A DNA stretch of 64,000 nt from Bacteroidetes bacterium GWE2_42_24 (GCA_001768515.1 MEOA01000045.1:1-64000), one strand, 5' to 3'; positions 9,305 to 19,042 are shown, counted from the first letter of the stretch. The notes: generated by a model from the letters alone, not told the origin. Numbers and translations: made by a program.

Positions 9305-9333
9305 TCAAATATTTCGATTTTTCGACTATTTGA
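9305..9333. promoter_or_regulatory. Candidate TetR operator (inverted repeat)
   Basis: TCAAATA (9305-9311) and TATTTGA (9327-9333) form a perfect 7-bp inverted repeat with a 15-bp spacer containing two TCGA words. It sits between the predicted transcription start and the tetR GTG, a usual place for autorepression. Its role as an operator is inferred from position only. Confidence 0.4.
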
Positions 9334-9344
9334 GTAAAACAGTC

Positions 9345-9352
9345 CAAAAGTA
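9345..9352 (-). promoter_or_regulatory. -7 promoter element of the tetR-tolC-hlyD-permease operon
   Basis: On the minus strand this reads TACTTTTG (TAnnTTTG). A TTTG lies 16 bp upstream (9369-9372), a slightly short spacer. The remaining bases 9373-9674 hold no gene. They contain a GATCGATC palindrome (near 9470) and otherwise nothing recognisable. Confidence 0.45.
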
Positions 9353-9674
9353 GTGTAATTATTAACAGCAAACCGCATTTATGGGCACTTTTTATTAATT
9401 ATTTATTGTTTGTACCTTTTGATTAATTTTGGAATTTGTAATTTGTTGAATGTCAATTTTTTTGTGTGATCGATCAATCAGGGTGTGCTCTCAAATAGGT
9501 GGTGTCTTTTTGTTTGATTCGATGGAATAGAATGTGAAGAACAAAGAACAGGGTTATCCAATCCATTATTGCAGATTTTGGGTAATACCGAGGCCTCCGG
9601 TCACACCGATCGAATTAATCACAAAAATCAGGAGAGAGTAGGGGATGAGCTCCTTGACAGGCGGCTCAATGGGT

Positions 9675-10781
9675 CTAGTTTACCTTTAGCACCTTTCGGA
9701 CAGAAGACATTTCACCTGATTCAATTCTGAATATGTAAATACCTGTGGGAATCATTTCAGTGCTGACAGTCATTTGGTGATCTCCTCCTGTCATTGACAT
9801 GGCTCCGGATTTCCATACCTGCCGCCCGCTAAGATCGCTTAGGGTGGCTGATACTTGCGCTGGTTTGTTGATCTGATAGCTTATTTCCAGCTTTTCAGTG
9901 AATGGATTAGGCCGTGTGGTAATGGTGAATAACTTTTTTGATGACACAGGTTCAATACCAATTGACATGATCGGTTTCCCTGCTTCAACCCATGCGGAAT
10001 AGATTAGTTCTGCCAGGGCATGTGAGGCATTGACAAAGAGTTTAATTGTGAAGTTTTTTGATTTCATCCATAGTGCCTGCCTGTATTCCTGCGAAGAGGT
10101 GCTGCTATTGATTGTTTTGGCATAATTGTCAGCAGCAAGGATTGAATCCATGTAAGGATAATTTGCGTAAATATAATTAAAGATGTATCCGCTTACATCA
10201 CTCGTGGCTTCAATTGAGTCTCCTTCATATATGATCTCGTTGATATTGGCATTGATCATGGTTGATTCAAATCGCGAGTGTATGCCTGAGTTACCTGTCA
10301 TCTGCCCATTATAATTCTCCGTCAGGTGAAGTGGCATGAACCCATCAGCAACATAGTGACCCAGATCGGCAGCCAGAAGCATAGCTTGATTCCAGTCTTG
10401 CTCCATCATGGCTATTTTCAGTGAATTGTATGTTGAAATAGTAGCCCAGGGGAGTATGCCTGTATTGGTCACAATCCAGATGCCATGCTGGGTCACAATC
10501 GAATCCCATGCCTGAGCAATACGCCCGTTTGCTCTGAACTCCGGGTAAAAGTCAATGTCGATGTAATGCCTCACAGCTTCATCCGGGTCATCACTTTTCC
10601 TGTAATCTGCATCTGATGCATGATCAGCCAGATAAGATACCCACGACAGAAAGGGAACCATTTCGTTATTGTATGATAGAGAGGATTCTGTGCTGATTTT
10701 GGAATGTCCCCTGGAGCCCCAATTGACAAAAATGAACGCTATAAATAAAAGTGTAAAATATTTGAAAAGTTGAGATCTCAT
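9675..10781 (-). CDS. S1/P1 nuclease-like zinc enzyme with T9SS sorting domain
   Basis: A 368-residue exported protein. The signal peptide is followed by NWGSRGH near residues 20-26. In the S1/P1 nuclease and zinc phospholipase C fold, the mature N-terminal Trp and nearby His bind zinc. Further candidate metal ligands are D/H residues around YLADHAS, GHYVADGFMPLHLTENY (H, D, H) and GIHSRFE. A beta domain at the C-terminus (about 285-368: TRPNPFTEKL, LSDLSGRQV, GIYIFRIE, KVLKVN) is a type A T9SS sorting domain, so the enzyme is sent to or past the cell surface. Nuclease versus phospholipase activity cannot be told from this reading. It is transcribed alone. Confidence 0.75.
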   Translation of the reverse strand: MRSQLFKYFTLLFIAFIFVNWGSRGHSKISTESSLSYNNEMVPFLSWVSYLADHASDADYRKSDDPDEAVRHYIDIDFYPEFRANGRIAQAWDSIVTQHGIWIVTNTGILPWATISTYNSLKIAMMEQDWNQAMLLAADLGHYVADGFMPLHLTENYNGQMTGNSGIHSRFESTMINANINEIIYEGDSIEATSDVSGYIFNYIYANYPYMDSILAADNYAKTINSSTSSQEYRQALWMKSKNFTIKLFVNASHALAELIYSAWVEAGKPIMSIGIEPVSSKKLFTITTRPNPFTEKLEISYQINKPAQVSATLSDLSGRQVWKSGAMSMTGGDHQMTVSTEMIPTGIYIFRIESGEMSSVRKVLKVN

Positions 10782-11241
10782 TATTCAATCCGGATTTAGA
10801 AAGTTTGCTAAGGTAGTTGAAATCATTGAATGTCTATCTGATGTCTGGATATGAAATGAAGAAAAAGGATTGATATTCACTGATGATCAAATAGTACGAT
10901 TTAAAAATTGCCCCAATTACATAGTATGGAGGCAATGCGGCTACTTGTTTGTTTAAAACTCTGGTGTGGCACTTGTTGCTTTTCTTCCTAATAACAAATA
11001 TTCTTCGAAAAGAAGTAGAAGGAAGTTTGTGTAACAATAAAGTTACTGTATTTCACTTTTTTGTCTTCAGAAATGACGTGTTTTTGGTTTTTATTTTTTA
11101 GGTATTCCGGGTTTCCTTTTTGCCCGTCATTAAAGATGGATGTTTTAATTCAACGCTGAAAACATACTTTAGATCAGGAATATCAGGATCGGGTTATCCC
11201 CCGACGGATTAATTCTTTCAGGTTATTCGTGACCTTACCCT
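10782..11241. other. Intergenic region, no gene recognised
   Basis: About 460 bp between divergently read genes. The only open frame (10834-11037, minus) has no coding character. The stretch is AT-rich and holds the promoters of the flanking genes. Nothing else was recognised. Confidence 0.6.
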
Positions 11242-11249
11242 TATCTTTG
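11242..11249 (+). promoter_or_regulatory. -7 promoter element for DUF2721/mtaD/rimO
   Basis: TATCTTTG matches TAnnTTTG. The expected start of transcription is near 11256, 18 nt before the ATG at 11274. This supports that start over the in-frame one at 11229. Confidence 0.5.
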
Positions 11250-11273
11250 CCACGAATTTTCAAAATAGGTTAC

Positions 11274-11753
11274 ATGTTTGATATATCATCCGTTAATTTG
11301 ATCGAAGCTATGCTGGCACCAGGAATCATGATTTCTGCGTGTGGTTTGTTGTTGCTGGGTATCAACAACAAATACAGCCTCGTTGTAAACCGTATTCGTG
11401 TACTTGAAGAGGAGAAGTTGCGGCTCATCTCTCAGAGCCATAGGCAGGGACTTGAGGACGAACAGAAGCGAAGGCTCAACAGTATTCAAATGCAGGTGAT
11501 AAGGTTTGCCCATCGTATAAAGCTTGTCAGGAACACTGTTTTCTTTTACACTATGGGGGTTGCCTGTTTTATTATTTCCTCCCTCTCGATCGGTGGTGAT
11601 TTCTTCTTAAAGTCATTCGATCTTCAACCGGTCTCTGTTGCCTTGTTTTTGCTTGGCATGATATCGGTGTTAATCGGTGTTTTGTTCGCAGCCAACGAAG
11701 TGTGGAAAGGATATGAAATTGTGAAAATTGAAATTGTAGAGAGTGAATTATGA
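11274..11753 (+). CDS. DUF2721 membrane protein
   Basis: A 159-residue integral membrane protein matching DUF2721. The start MFDISSVNLIEAMLAPGIMISACGLLLLG includes the first helix. An amphipathic helical loop follows (NRIRVLEEEKLRL to about 80), and two more helices lie near 90-110 and 125-145. The function is unknown. I use the ATG at 11274, because the upstream reading would begin at or before the transcription start. Its stop overlaps the start of the deaminase gene by 4 nt (ATGA), so the two are co-translated, though no functional link between the families is known to me. Confidence 0.8.
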   Translation: MFDISSVNLIEAMLAPGIMISACGLLLLGINNKYSLVVNRIRVLEEEKLRLISQSHRQGLEDEQKRRLNSIQMQVIRFAHRIKLVRNTVFFYTMGVACFIISSLSIGGDFFLKSFDLQPVSVALFLLGMISVLIGVLFAANEVWKGYEIVKIEIVESEL

Positions 11754-13093
11754 GACCTGACTATCGCCTTGAACATGCCCTGATACTTACAATGAATTCT
11801 GAGCGGGAGATTATTTCTGACGGATTTATCGAAATCACAGGGGCCGCTATTAGTGCCATTGGGCCTATGAGTGAACTGAAACATCATCCCGAACCGGTTT
11901 CGGTGCTCAATCTTCATGACAGGCTCGTGATGCCCGGTCTCATCAATTGTCATACACATGCCGCCATGACGCTTCTCCGCGGGATGGCCGACGATCTTCC
12001 TCTCGACGAATGGCTTCGTGATTATATCTGGCCCGCTGAAGCAAAGTTTGTAACTGCCGGGAATGTTTTTCTGGGTACTCAACTCGCCATTGCTGAAATG
12101 TTCAGATCTGGTACCACAATGTTTGCCGATATGTACTTTTTTGAGGAAGAGGTCGCGCGGGCTTGTATTGATGCCGGCATGCGTGTACTGGCAGGTGAAG
12201 CTGTCGTCGATTTTCCTTCTCCAAGTCATGCTACCCCTGAAGATGCCATTACCGGCATTGTGCGGCTGGCTGAGAAGTATAACGGCAACTCATTGGTCAA
12301 CATTGCTTTTGCCCCTCATTCGATATATGCCTGCCGAAAAGAAATTCTGGAACGGATTGCAGATGAAAGCAGCAAACATGCGATTCCGGTTCACATTCAC
12401 CTTGCCGAAACGAGAGGTGAGGTTGAAAAATGTTTTGCTGATAGCGGGCTTCGAACGGTTCCCTTTCTGCAAACTACAGGCTTACTGAATGAACATCTTA
12501 TCGCTGCCCATATGGTACATGTCGATGAAGAAGAAGCCGGGATTGCAGCAAGCCATGATGTGAAAATAGCGCATAATCCTTCGAGTAACATGAAATTATC
12601 ATCTGGTTGGGCTCCAATGGAGCTATATAGCAGGATTGGCATTACTACAGGACTGGGAACAGATGGTACCGCGGCCAATAATAATCTGAATCTTTTTAAC
12701 GAAATGAGGATGACAGCACTCGCCAATAAACTGGTAACCGGAGACCCTGCAGCCATGCCTGCACAGCGGGCGGTTGAGATGGCCACTATTGGCGGGGCAA
12801 AAGTATTGGGGATGGATGACCGAATTGGAAGTCTTGAACAGGGTAAAGCCGCTGATCTGCTTATCGCCCGACTCGATCAACCTCACCTTACACCGCTCTA
12901 CAACATCTGGTCGCATATTGTTTATGCCATGCATTCATCTGATGTTGAAAGTCTTTTTATCAACGGGCGTTTGGTGATGCATAACCACGAAATTCTTACT
13001 ATGGACGTTGCCTCGGTGATGCTGGAGGCTACAAAATTACACAAGCATATCGAGGCATTGATCGCCACATCACTGCCTCACCAAATCGTTTAA
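11750..13093 (+). CDS. mtaD: Amidohydrolase, MTA/SAH deaminase type
   Basis: A 447-residue metal-dependent deaminase of the ATZ/TRZ subgroup of amidohydrolases. It likely removes the amino group of 5'-methylthioadenosine or S-adenosylhomocysteine. Metal ligands are visible: H68 and H70 in CHTHAAM, a His in HIHLAET with the Glu acid/base, a His in HMVHVDEEE, and an Asp in GLGTDGTAANN. The C-terminal GKAADLLIARLD closes the composite beta domain. Related enzymes act on guanine, chlorohydrolase substrates or other adenosines, so exact specificity is inferred. It lies in a run DUF2721-mtaD-rimO. Both mtaD and rimO touch S-adenosylmethionine by-products, a plausible but unproved link. Confidence 0.8.
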   Translation: MRPDYRLEHALILTMNSEREIISDGFIEITGAAISAIGPMSELKHHPEPVSVLNLHDRLVMPGLINCHTHAAMTLLRGMADDLPLDEWLRDYIWPAEAKFVTAGNVFLGTQLAIAEMFRSGTTMFADMYFFEEEVARACIDAGMRVLAGEAVVDFPSPSHATPEDAITGIVRLAEKYNGNSLVNIAFAPHSIYACRKEILERIADESSKHAIPVHIHLAETRGEVEKCFADSGLRTVPFLQTTGLLNEHLIAAHMVHVDEEEAGIAASHDVKIAHNPSSNMKLSSGWAPMELYSRIGITTGLGTDGTAANNNLNLFNEMRMTALANKLVTGDPAAMPAQRAVEMATIGGAKVLGMDDRIGSLEQGKAADLLIARLDQPHLTPLYNIWSHIVYAMHSSDVESLFINGRLVMHNHEILTMDVASVMLEATKLHKHIEALIATSLPHQIV

Positions 13094-13105
13094 ACCACTA
13101 TATCT

Positions 13106-14413
13106 TTGAATAAAAAGGAAACCAACCATGTCAGCATCATTACCCTCGGATGCTCAAAGAATACTGTTGATTCGGAAGCTTTATTGCGACAGCTCGATGC
13201 GGCAGGACTAAATACCTCTCACGATGAGGGGGAAACGAGTGCCCGCACGGTTGTGATAAATACTTGTGGCTTTATTGGCGACGCTAAACAGCAATCGATA
13301 GAGACTATACTGCAGTTTGCAAAGGCTAAGTCGGATGGCAAAATCGATAAACTGATCGTCATGGGATGTCTGTCCCAGCGTTACCGCGATGAATTGATGG
13401 CTGAAATACCAGAAGCGGATGCATGGTTCGGTGTAGACGAACCAGAGGCTATCACCAGATTCCTGGGTGTTGACTATAAAAAGGAGCTTGTAGGTGAAAG
13501 GGTACTTAGTACGCCTAAACATTTTGCATACCTGAAGATAGCAGAGGGATGTGACAGAAGCTGTTCGTTCTGTGCCATTCCGCTGATTCGGGGGAAACAT
13601 GTATCAAGGAGCATCGAATCGTTGATGGAGGAAGCCCGTAAACTGGCCTCAAAAGGTGTACAGGAGCTCATACTTATCTCACAGGATCTTACCTTCTATG
13701 GCATTGATATTTACAAGAAGCAAATGATTACCGAACTTGTAAGGCAACTTTCTGACAGTGGTCTCTTCAACTGGATCAGGCTGCATTATCTGTTCCCTAC
13801 CTCGTTTCCTAAGGATTTGCTCCCTCTGATGCGTGAGCGTGAAAACATCTGCAATTATATTGACATCCCATTACAGCACGTCAATTCACGAATTCTTAAA
13901 TCAATGCAGCGGGGATTGACTTCTCCCGAAACCCAACAGCTTATTGATAGGTTCAGGGAAGAGTTGCCCGACGCAGTCATTCGCACAAGCTTTATTGTTG
14001 GCTATCCGGGTGAGACAGAAGATGAATTTGAGGAGTTAATCGCGTTTATAAAACATAACCGTTTCGACAGGGTGGGAGTTTTTACCTACAGTCACGAGGA
14101 AGGGACGAATGCATACACTCTGGTTGATGACATTCCCGAGGAGATCAAACAGGAACGTGCCGGCCGGTTAATGGAAGTTCAGGAACAGCTTTCGCTCGAA
14201 ATTAATGAACAACTCACCGGTTGCCAGTTTAAAGTTCTTGTCGATCATGCCGAAGGAGATTTCTGGATTGCACGAACCCAGTATGATTCTCCTGAAGTCG
14301 ACAACGAAGTGTTGATTGATCGGAAATATAAGTTTATCAAGCCTGGTCAGTTTTATCAGGTAAGAATTGACCGTGTTGAACAGTTCGACCTGTTTGGAAC
14401 ACCTGTTGTTTGA
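13106..14413 (+). CDS. rimO: Ribosomal protein S12 methylthiotransferase RimO
   Basis: A 435-residue radical SAM enzyme that adds a methylthio group to an Asp of ribosomal protein S12. The N-terminal UPF0004 domain holds TLGCSKNTVDSE and the further cluster cysteines in NTCGF and GCLSQRY. The radical SAM motif CDRSCSFC is at about residues 149-156. Conserved IPLIRGKHVSR follows, and a C-terminal TRAM-like domain includes KVLVDHAEGDFWIARTQYDSPEVD. The pattern fits RimO rather than MiaB. The only in-frame start near the family N-terminus is TTG at 13106, 12 nt after the mtaD stop. Confidence 0.92.
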   Translation: MNKKETNHVSIITLGCSKNTVDSEALLRQLDAAGLNTSHDEGETSARTVVINTCGFIGDAKQQSIETILQFAKAKSDGKIDKLIVMGCLSQRYRDELMAEIPEADAWFGVDEPEAITRFLGVDYKKELVGERVLSTPKHFAYLKIAEGCDRSCSFCAIPLIRGKHVSRSIESLMEEARKLASKGVQELILISQDLTFYGIDIYKKQMITELVRQLSDSGLFNWIRLHYLFPTSFPKDLLPLMRERENICNYIDIPLQHVNSRILKSMQRGLTSPETQQLIDRFREELPDAVIRTSFIVGYPGETEDEFEELIAFIKHNRFDRVGVFTYSHEEGTNAYTLVDDIPEEIKQERAGRLMEVQEQLSLEINEQLTGCQFKVLVDHAEGDFWIARTQYDSPEVDNEVLIDRKYKFIKPGQFYQVRIDRVEQFDLFGTPVV

Positions 14414-14707
14414 GTTAATGGTATTTGGGAGATGTTTCCCGATGTAAATATTACTGTTTGAAGAACTGTCTGATAGCTGGCTACTTTTTTTTACTTAGTT
14501 TTTGAATAGTTGAATTTTGCTTTGAATTGACCGGATTAACCTCCGGGAAGGAAAGAAGGAATTAATTCAAAGTACCATCTTTGAAATCCCTATTTCACGG
14601 ATTGGTGGCCTTTTTAGTGAAAAATTTTAACTTAGCTTTTTTAAACGCGGTTGGTTATATTATTGTAAAATATTGATCTAAAGGGATCAATTCAACTTAT
14701 TAACGTT

Positions 14708-15469
14708 ATGAAAAATGTAAGGATTTTGATTGCCGGTATCTTAATGCTACTCTCTGGCATTACCACGAGTTTTAGCCAAACATCAGATACCCTGATCAAT
14801 ATAACAGATGTACAGGGATTGAAGCAGGGTTTCTGGGAAGAAGTTGAAAACCGGATTTTTTCGCGCGGTTTTTACATTGATTCAAAGCGCGACGGAACAT
14901 GGACAACCTATCATCCCCAGGGGGTGATTAGTGAGATTACCAATTATCGCTTAGGAGTAAAGGATGGACAGCATGTTGTGGTTGACAGACGAGGATTCCT
15001 GCAGGCTGACGAAACATTCAGAAACGGAGTATTACATGGGCTCTCAACCAACTATATGAATGGAAGCAGGAAGCTATCGGAGGTTTCATACCGTAATGGT
15101 GTTGAGGATGGCGTAAAGCAGATGTACTACGACAATGGTAAACTTCAGGAACAATCGTTCTTTAAAAATGGCAAGCGTGATGGCCGGAGCACCTGGTACG
15201 ATCAGAACGGTAAGCCGGTAGCAGAGTTTAACTATACAGCCGGCAATTTTGATGGCGAGCATAAAACATTTTACCCCAATGGACAGATCGCAAAGTTTCA
15301 GCATTATGTTATGGGTGTGCTTCAGGGAAAATACGAAGAGTTTTATGAATCAGGTAAACCCAAAGTGTCGGGTCAGATGATCGATGGCCTGAAGGATGGC
15401 ATCTGGTTTGAATACGATGAAAATGGTGTGGCGAAAAAACTGAAATTTTCAAAAGGAGAGCAAAAATAG
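14708..15469 (+). CDS. YwqK-type (MORN-like) repeat protein, secreted
   Basis: A 253-residue protein with a signal peptide (about 1-23, ending SFSQ). It is made of beta-hairpin repeats of the form G-x-W-x-x-Y-x-x-x-G-x-x-x-x-x-x-x-Y-x-x-G. Examples are DGTWTTYHPQGV, DGRSTWYDQNGKP, DGEHKTFYPNGQ and DGIWFEYDENG. These are the MORN_2/YwqK repeats, often labelled 'toxin-antitoxin YwqK antitoxin', a label with little support for exported forms in Bacteroidota. At least seven copies cover residues 40-250. No partner toxin lies nearby, so I would not call it an antitoxin. The 294 bp upstream hold nothing else that I recognise. Confidence 0.75.
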   Translation: MKNVRILIAGILMLLSGITTSFSQTSDTLINITDVQGLKQGFWEEVENRIFSRGFYIDSKRDGTWTTYHPQGVISEITNYRLGVKDGQHVVVDRRGFLQADETFRNGVLHGLSTNYMNGSRKLSEVSYRNGVEDGVKQMYYDNGKLQEQSFFKNGKRDGRSTWYDQNGKPVAEFNYTAGNFDGEHKTFYPNGQIAKFQHYVMGVLQGKYEEFYESGKPKVSGQMIDGLKDGIWFEYDENGVAKKLKFSKGEQK

Positions 15470-15645
15470 TACCCCCCTGAAGGCTAAGTGCCACGCCATG
15501 ATTTGATAGATAATAATGGTTTTTGCTCATGGAACGTGCACTTCAATTGGTATGTTATTGGTGAATTTTGAGAACCCCTTTCCCCCGGTTCAGGATGTTT
15601 ATCGCATGACATTGTCTTTTTCATGGTGTTTCCCTGTCTTTTCCG

Positions 15646-15653
15646 TATTTTTG
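15646..15653 (+). promoter_or_regulatory. -7 promoter element
   Basis: TATTTTTG, 26 bp before the ATG at 15679, matches TAnnTTTG. It implies a short leader. Confidence 0.45.
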
Positions 15654-15678
15654 TTCAAAGAAATTAATCGGAAACCGG

Positions 15679-17772
15679 ATGAAAACTATCATTCTCACCA
15701 TAGCTGTTGTCCTTGTTTGTTATTTAAGAGGATTCTCGCAACAGTTATCAGATTCCCTGTACAACCAATTTAAAGAATCTGAATCGCTTGAAATTCTTGA
15801 TGAGCACCTTATAGTTGAACTTGTAGGAGCTAAAATTGCGCTGATGCGGTTTTCGATACTCCGTGATGTTCAATTCGTGATTCGTTCAGAAAAGGGGATC
15901 GAAGAGATTAATCAATTACTGATACCTGAGCCATTTGATCATCATTATATTCAACATGCACCGACACTTCATTTACAGAAAAGAATGTTTGATGATGTAA
16001 GGATTGATTCTCTGGCAGTTTGGGTTTCGCGAAATGGACAGTTTTTACGGCATCCTGCACGCGGTATCCTTTTTCAGGATGAGGTGATCAATGATAAATC
16101 TCGTCTTGGCATTATCCAAGGCCGCCGCCTTTCAGTTGGCGACCTAGTTCCGGGTGATACCATCCGGCTATACTACTCGGTGAATTTCCCGTTCGATGAA
16201 AACTGGAAGCATTTGTTTTCAATTCGTTTATTCCATCATTCCCAATGGCCTCAGCATCATTATCAGCTTAACTGGAGGTATAATCAGCGACTGGATGTTG
16301 ATACTGCCTTCCACCTGATCAGGCCAGTGGTAACTGTCAACAGAGGAATTGTGGATATGCAATGGACTCTGAGAAATCTTCCGGGGGTATTGGATGAGCC
16401 CAATTCGCATCCTTATATTGATCTTCCCTGGTTCGTTTTTACTCCTAAACCTAAAGAACTGCTGGTTGAACAATATTCAACATTCAATGAGAATTATATA
16501 CCGGCCTGGATGATACTTAGCGGCCAACGGGAGCAGGCTGTGATTTCTTCACAGGTAGCGGTATCCCAGGGTGTACGTACAGCCGATTTTTCGGCTTTTA
16601 ACAGATTGGCCGATTCTATAACTGCAAAATGTCCCGATGACTCTACTGGTCGCAAAGCCCTTACCCGTTTTCAGAAATTTATGGTTAATGAGGTACGATA
16701 TGATAACGATCTGCCATTCTATCGTAATGAGGTTAATTACCTTCGCGATACACCAGGTCGCGATTTACAGGGACGATTGCTAAGAGACAGAAACAGAGTT
16801 GCTGCTTATGGAAATATGATCTTACGTTTGGGATTGCATTTCCTGACGGCTTACCCGATGGATAAACGTTGTGGCGAAATATCGCCGGCTTTTTTTTCAA
16901 CAATCGCCGATAATGACTTTTTCCTTCTGACAGTTTTGCGTGATACCTCTATCGCCTGGATTTATCCTAAGTCGGATATGGCTAACTTCTTTTGTGATGA
17001 AATGCCTTTCTACTATGAGGATACCCCTGTTATGCTTCAGAACTATTTACAAAAGAGAGGCTATAAACGTGATATGGACATTCGGCCAATCTTTTATATT
17101 ACACCTGATAGTAAACCATCCGAGAATTATCGGAAAGTAAATGCGATGGTTGGTGTTAGTTTTGAAACACGGAAAGCTTCATTCCAATGCCGGGTTTCCC
17201 TTTCAGGTCAGTTCTCAACCATGACGCGTAATATTTATCGCGGGATGGAAGTCGATTCTACGATTAACCCGAAGTACGGTATAAAGGTTAGCAATATTGG
17301 AAAGAATGTAAAGATGTTGAAAACATCACTGGGACCTGTCGCCGATGATTTCCCTTTTCTGACATCGGTGACTTCTGCCTATGAATGCCCATTGCCTGAT
17401 CTTTCAGGCGATACCCTTTCAATCAATTTGTCTCAATGGATCAATCCTATTACAGTTGACGGACTTGACCCCAGTCGAAGGGCTACGGCATTTTATTCCG
17501 ATTTCTGTGGCTATGATTCCTGGTCATATATGATTCAATTTGATGTACCGGTTGTAATTGCCGCGCCTTTTGATCCAGTTGATATTGATACTGACTATGG
17601 TGAGTACGCTTTCAATGTAAAGCAGATAAACCCTTCACAGATACTTGTGACGAGCTATTTCCTTACAAAGGCAGCTGTTATACCGGCTGAGAAAATTGAC
17701 CATGCCGCCCGATTATTTGCTGCTATGAACACTCACCCCTATTACTGGCTGAAGGTTGTGAAAGGGAAATAA
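15679..17772 (+). CDS. Large secreted protein of unknown function
   Basis: A 697-residue protein with a clear signal peptide (about 1-20, cleavage after FSQ). I do not recognise the family with confidence. The N-terminal third looks beta-rich, with alternating hydrophobic strands like those of the DUF3857 domain (VWVSRNGQFL, IRLYYSVNFPF, YQLNWRYNQRL). A helical middle (about 300-420) lies where DUF3857 proteins carry a transglutaminase-like core, but no Cys-His-Asp triad is obvious. The C-terminal part again looks beta-rich and ends at a Lys-rich tail without a T9SS domain. It is likely periplasmic or on the outer membrane. Confidence 0.6.
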   Translation: MKTIILTIAVVLVCYLRGFSQQLSDSLYNQFKESESLEILDEHLIVELVGAKIALMRFSILRDVQFVIRSEKGIEEINQLLIPEPFDHHYIQHAPTLHLQKRMFDDVRIDSLAVWVSRNGQFLRHPARGILFQDEVINDKSRLGIIQGRRLSVGDLVPGDTIRLYYSVNFPFDENWKHLFSIRLFHHSQWPQHHYQLNWRYNQRLDVDTAFHLIRPVVTVNRGIVDMQWTLRNLPGVLDEPNSHPYIDLPWFVFTPKPKELLVEQYSTFNENYIPAWMILSGQREQAVISSQVAVSQGVRTADFSAFNRLADSITAKCPDDSTGRKALTRFQKFMVNEVRYDNDLPFYRNEVNYLRDTPGRDLQGRLLRDRNRVAAYGNMILRLGLHFLTAYPMDKRCGEISPAFFSTIADNDFFLLTVLRDTSIAWIYPKSDMANFFCDEMPFYYEDTPVMLQNYLQKRGYKRDMDIRPIFYITPDSKPSENYRKVNAMVGVSFETRKASFQCRVSLSGQFSTMTRNIYRGMEVDSTINPKYGIKVSNIGKNVKMLKTSLGPVADDFPFLTSVTSAYECPLPDLSGDTLSINLSQWINPITVDGLDPSRRATAFYSDFCGYDSWSYMIQFDVPVVIAAPFDPVDIDTDYGEYAFNVKQINPSQILVTSYFLTKAAVIPAEKIDHAARLFAAMNTHPYYWLKVVKGK

Positions 17773-17926
17773 CAGGCTGTCGTCAAAATCCTGCTAAATG
17801 AAAAGCAATCATCACCTATTCGTTGAAAGTACTTTATCAAGGAGAAGCCATTCGCGAAGTTATTGAATACTATGGCCAGGGATTACTGGTGTTAATAGTA
17901 GGTTTTTGAATTCCGGTTTTATTCTT

Positions 17927-19042
17927 CTACTTCAGGACAATCGTCAGTATTGCCTTTCCATCCATCACCTTTTCATCTACTAACTTCGCCAGTCCGTTAA
18001 TGAGCATCAGGCTCAGGCCATCAGAGTCTTCTGATTGATTGAGGATGGTCTTCAGTGCGGCATCAGCAGAGGCAATCAACGAAATCTCACTGTTTTGCTC
18101 AGAATAAGCTATCGTTAGTTCAAGCCCGCCGGTTGTGCTGAGAATTCTGTTCCGTTCTTCTGTATCGCCTTCTTTCAGACACAGTTGCAGGGTCTCCTCA
18201 AGTAGCAGGTTCAGGGCATTGATTTGCTGAATCTGAAAGAAGTGTTTGTTGCAGAAAGCTTCGATGGCTGACCGCATATCGTAGAAGTCGAACTCACTAT
18301 TGTCGACGTGATAATAAAAATTGCGGATGCGGTGAATGAAGGTTTGGGTCTTCTCTTTCCCGGGGTGATCGAAAATCTCATCGGGTTTCCCTTCCTCATA
18401 AATAATCCCTTCGTCCATGTAAAAGACGCGGGTAGAAACATCGCGGGCAAATTTCATTTCATGGGTTACAATGGCCATGGTCATGCCATCGGTTGCCAGT
18501 CGGCGGATAACCCCTAATACTTCGCTTACCATTGTGGGGTCGAGTGCCGAGGTAGGTTCATCGAACAGGATGATCTCCGGGTCCATTGAAAGACATCTGG
18601 CTATGGCAACACGTTGTTGCTGTCCACCCGATAATTCATCGGGGAAAGCGCTTTCTTTGGCAGCCAGTCCTACTAGTTTCAATAGCTCGCGCCCTCGTTT
18701 CTCGGCCTCTTCTTTGGTTTTCTTTAACAACTTTATCGGCCCGATGGTAACGTTATCCAATACTGAGAGGTGTTCAAAGAGGTTGAAGTTTTGAAAAACC
18801 ATGCCCATCTTCTGTCGCAGTACACTCGGATCGTTTTTGGGATCCATGATGTCAAGACCGTCAATCCATATCTTTCCACCTGAAGGTCGCTCCAGTAGAT
18901 TCAGGCATCTCAGAAAGGTGCTTTTTCCCGTGCCGGAGGGGCCGATGATTGAGATGACCTCTCCTTTATGGATTTCGGTGTTGATGTCTTTCAGAACCGT
19001 TAAGGCGCCAAAACTCTTCGACAGATGTTCAACCTTTATCAT
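17927..19042 (-). CDS. glnQ: Polar amino acid ABC transporter ATPase with C-terminal extension
   Basis: A 371-residue protein. Residues 1-245 form a standard GlnQ/HisP-type ATPase: Walker [10 protein letters not shown] at 34-42, Q-loop in [11 protein letters not shown], signature LSGGQQQR near 137, Walker [14 protein letters not shown] near 160, and H-loop VTHEMKF near 195. GlnQ proteins normally stop there. The further 125 residues (about 247-371) contain [14 protein letters not shown], then LELTIAY and ISLIASADA strands, then [17 protein letters not shown]. This order looks like a degenerate GHKL/RsbW-type ATPase fold. It lies 59 bp downstream of the receptor/permease gene and should energise it. 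Confidence 0.85.
   Translation of the reverse strand: MIKVEHLSKSFGALTVLKDINTEIHKGEVISIIGPSGTGKSTFLRCLNLLERPSGGKIWIDGLDIMDPKNDPSVLRQKMGMVFQNFNLFEHLSVLDNVTIGPIKLLKKTKEEAEKRGRELLKLVGLAAKESAFPDELSGGQQQRVAIARCLSMDPEIILFDEPTSALDPTMVSEVLGVIRRLATDGMTMAIVTHEMKFARDVSTRVFYMDEGIIYEEGKPDEIFDHPGKEKTQTFIHRIRNFYYHVDNSEFDFYDMRSAIEAFCNKHFFQIQQINALNLLLEETLQLCLKEGDTEERNRILSTTGGLELTIAYSEQNSEISLIASADAALKTILNQSEDSDGLSLMLINGLAKLVDEKVMDGKAILTIVLK

Noticed and set aside
14708..15469. Calling the YwqK-repeat protein an antitoxin
   Set aside because: It has a signal peptide and there is no toxin gene nearby. The label comes from database naming only.
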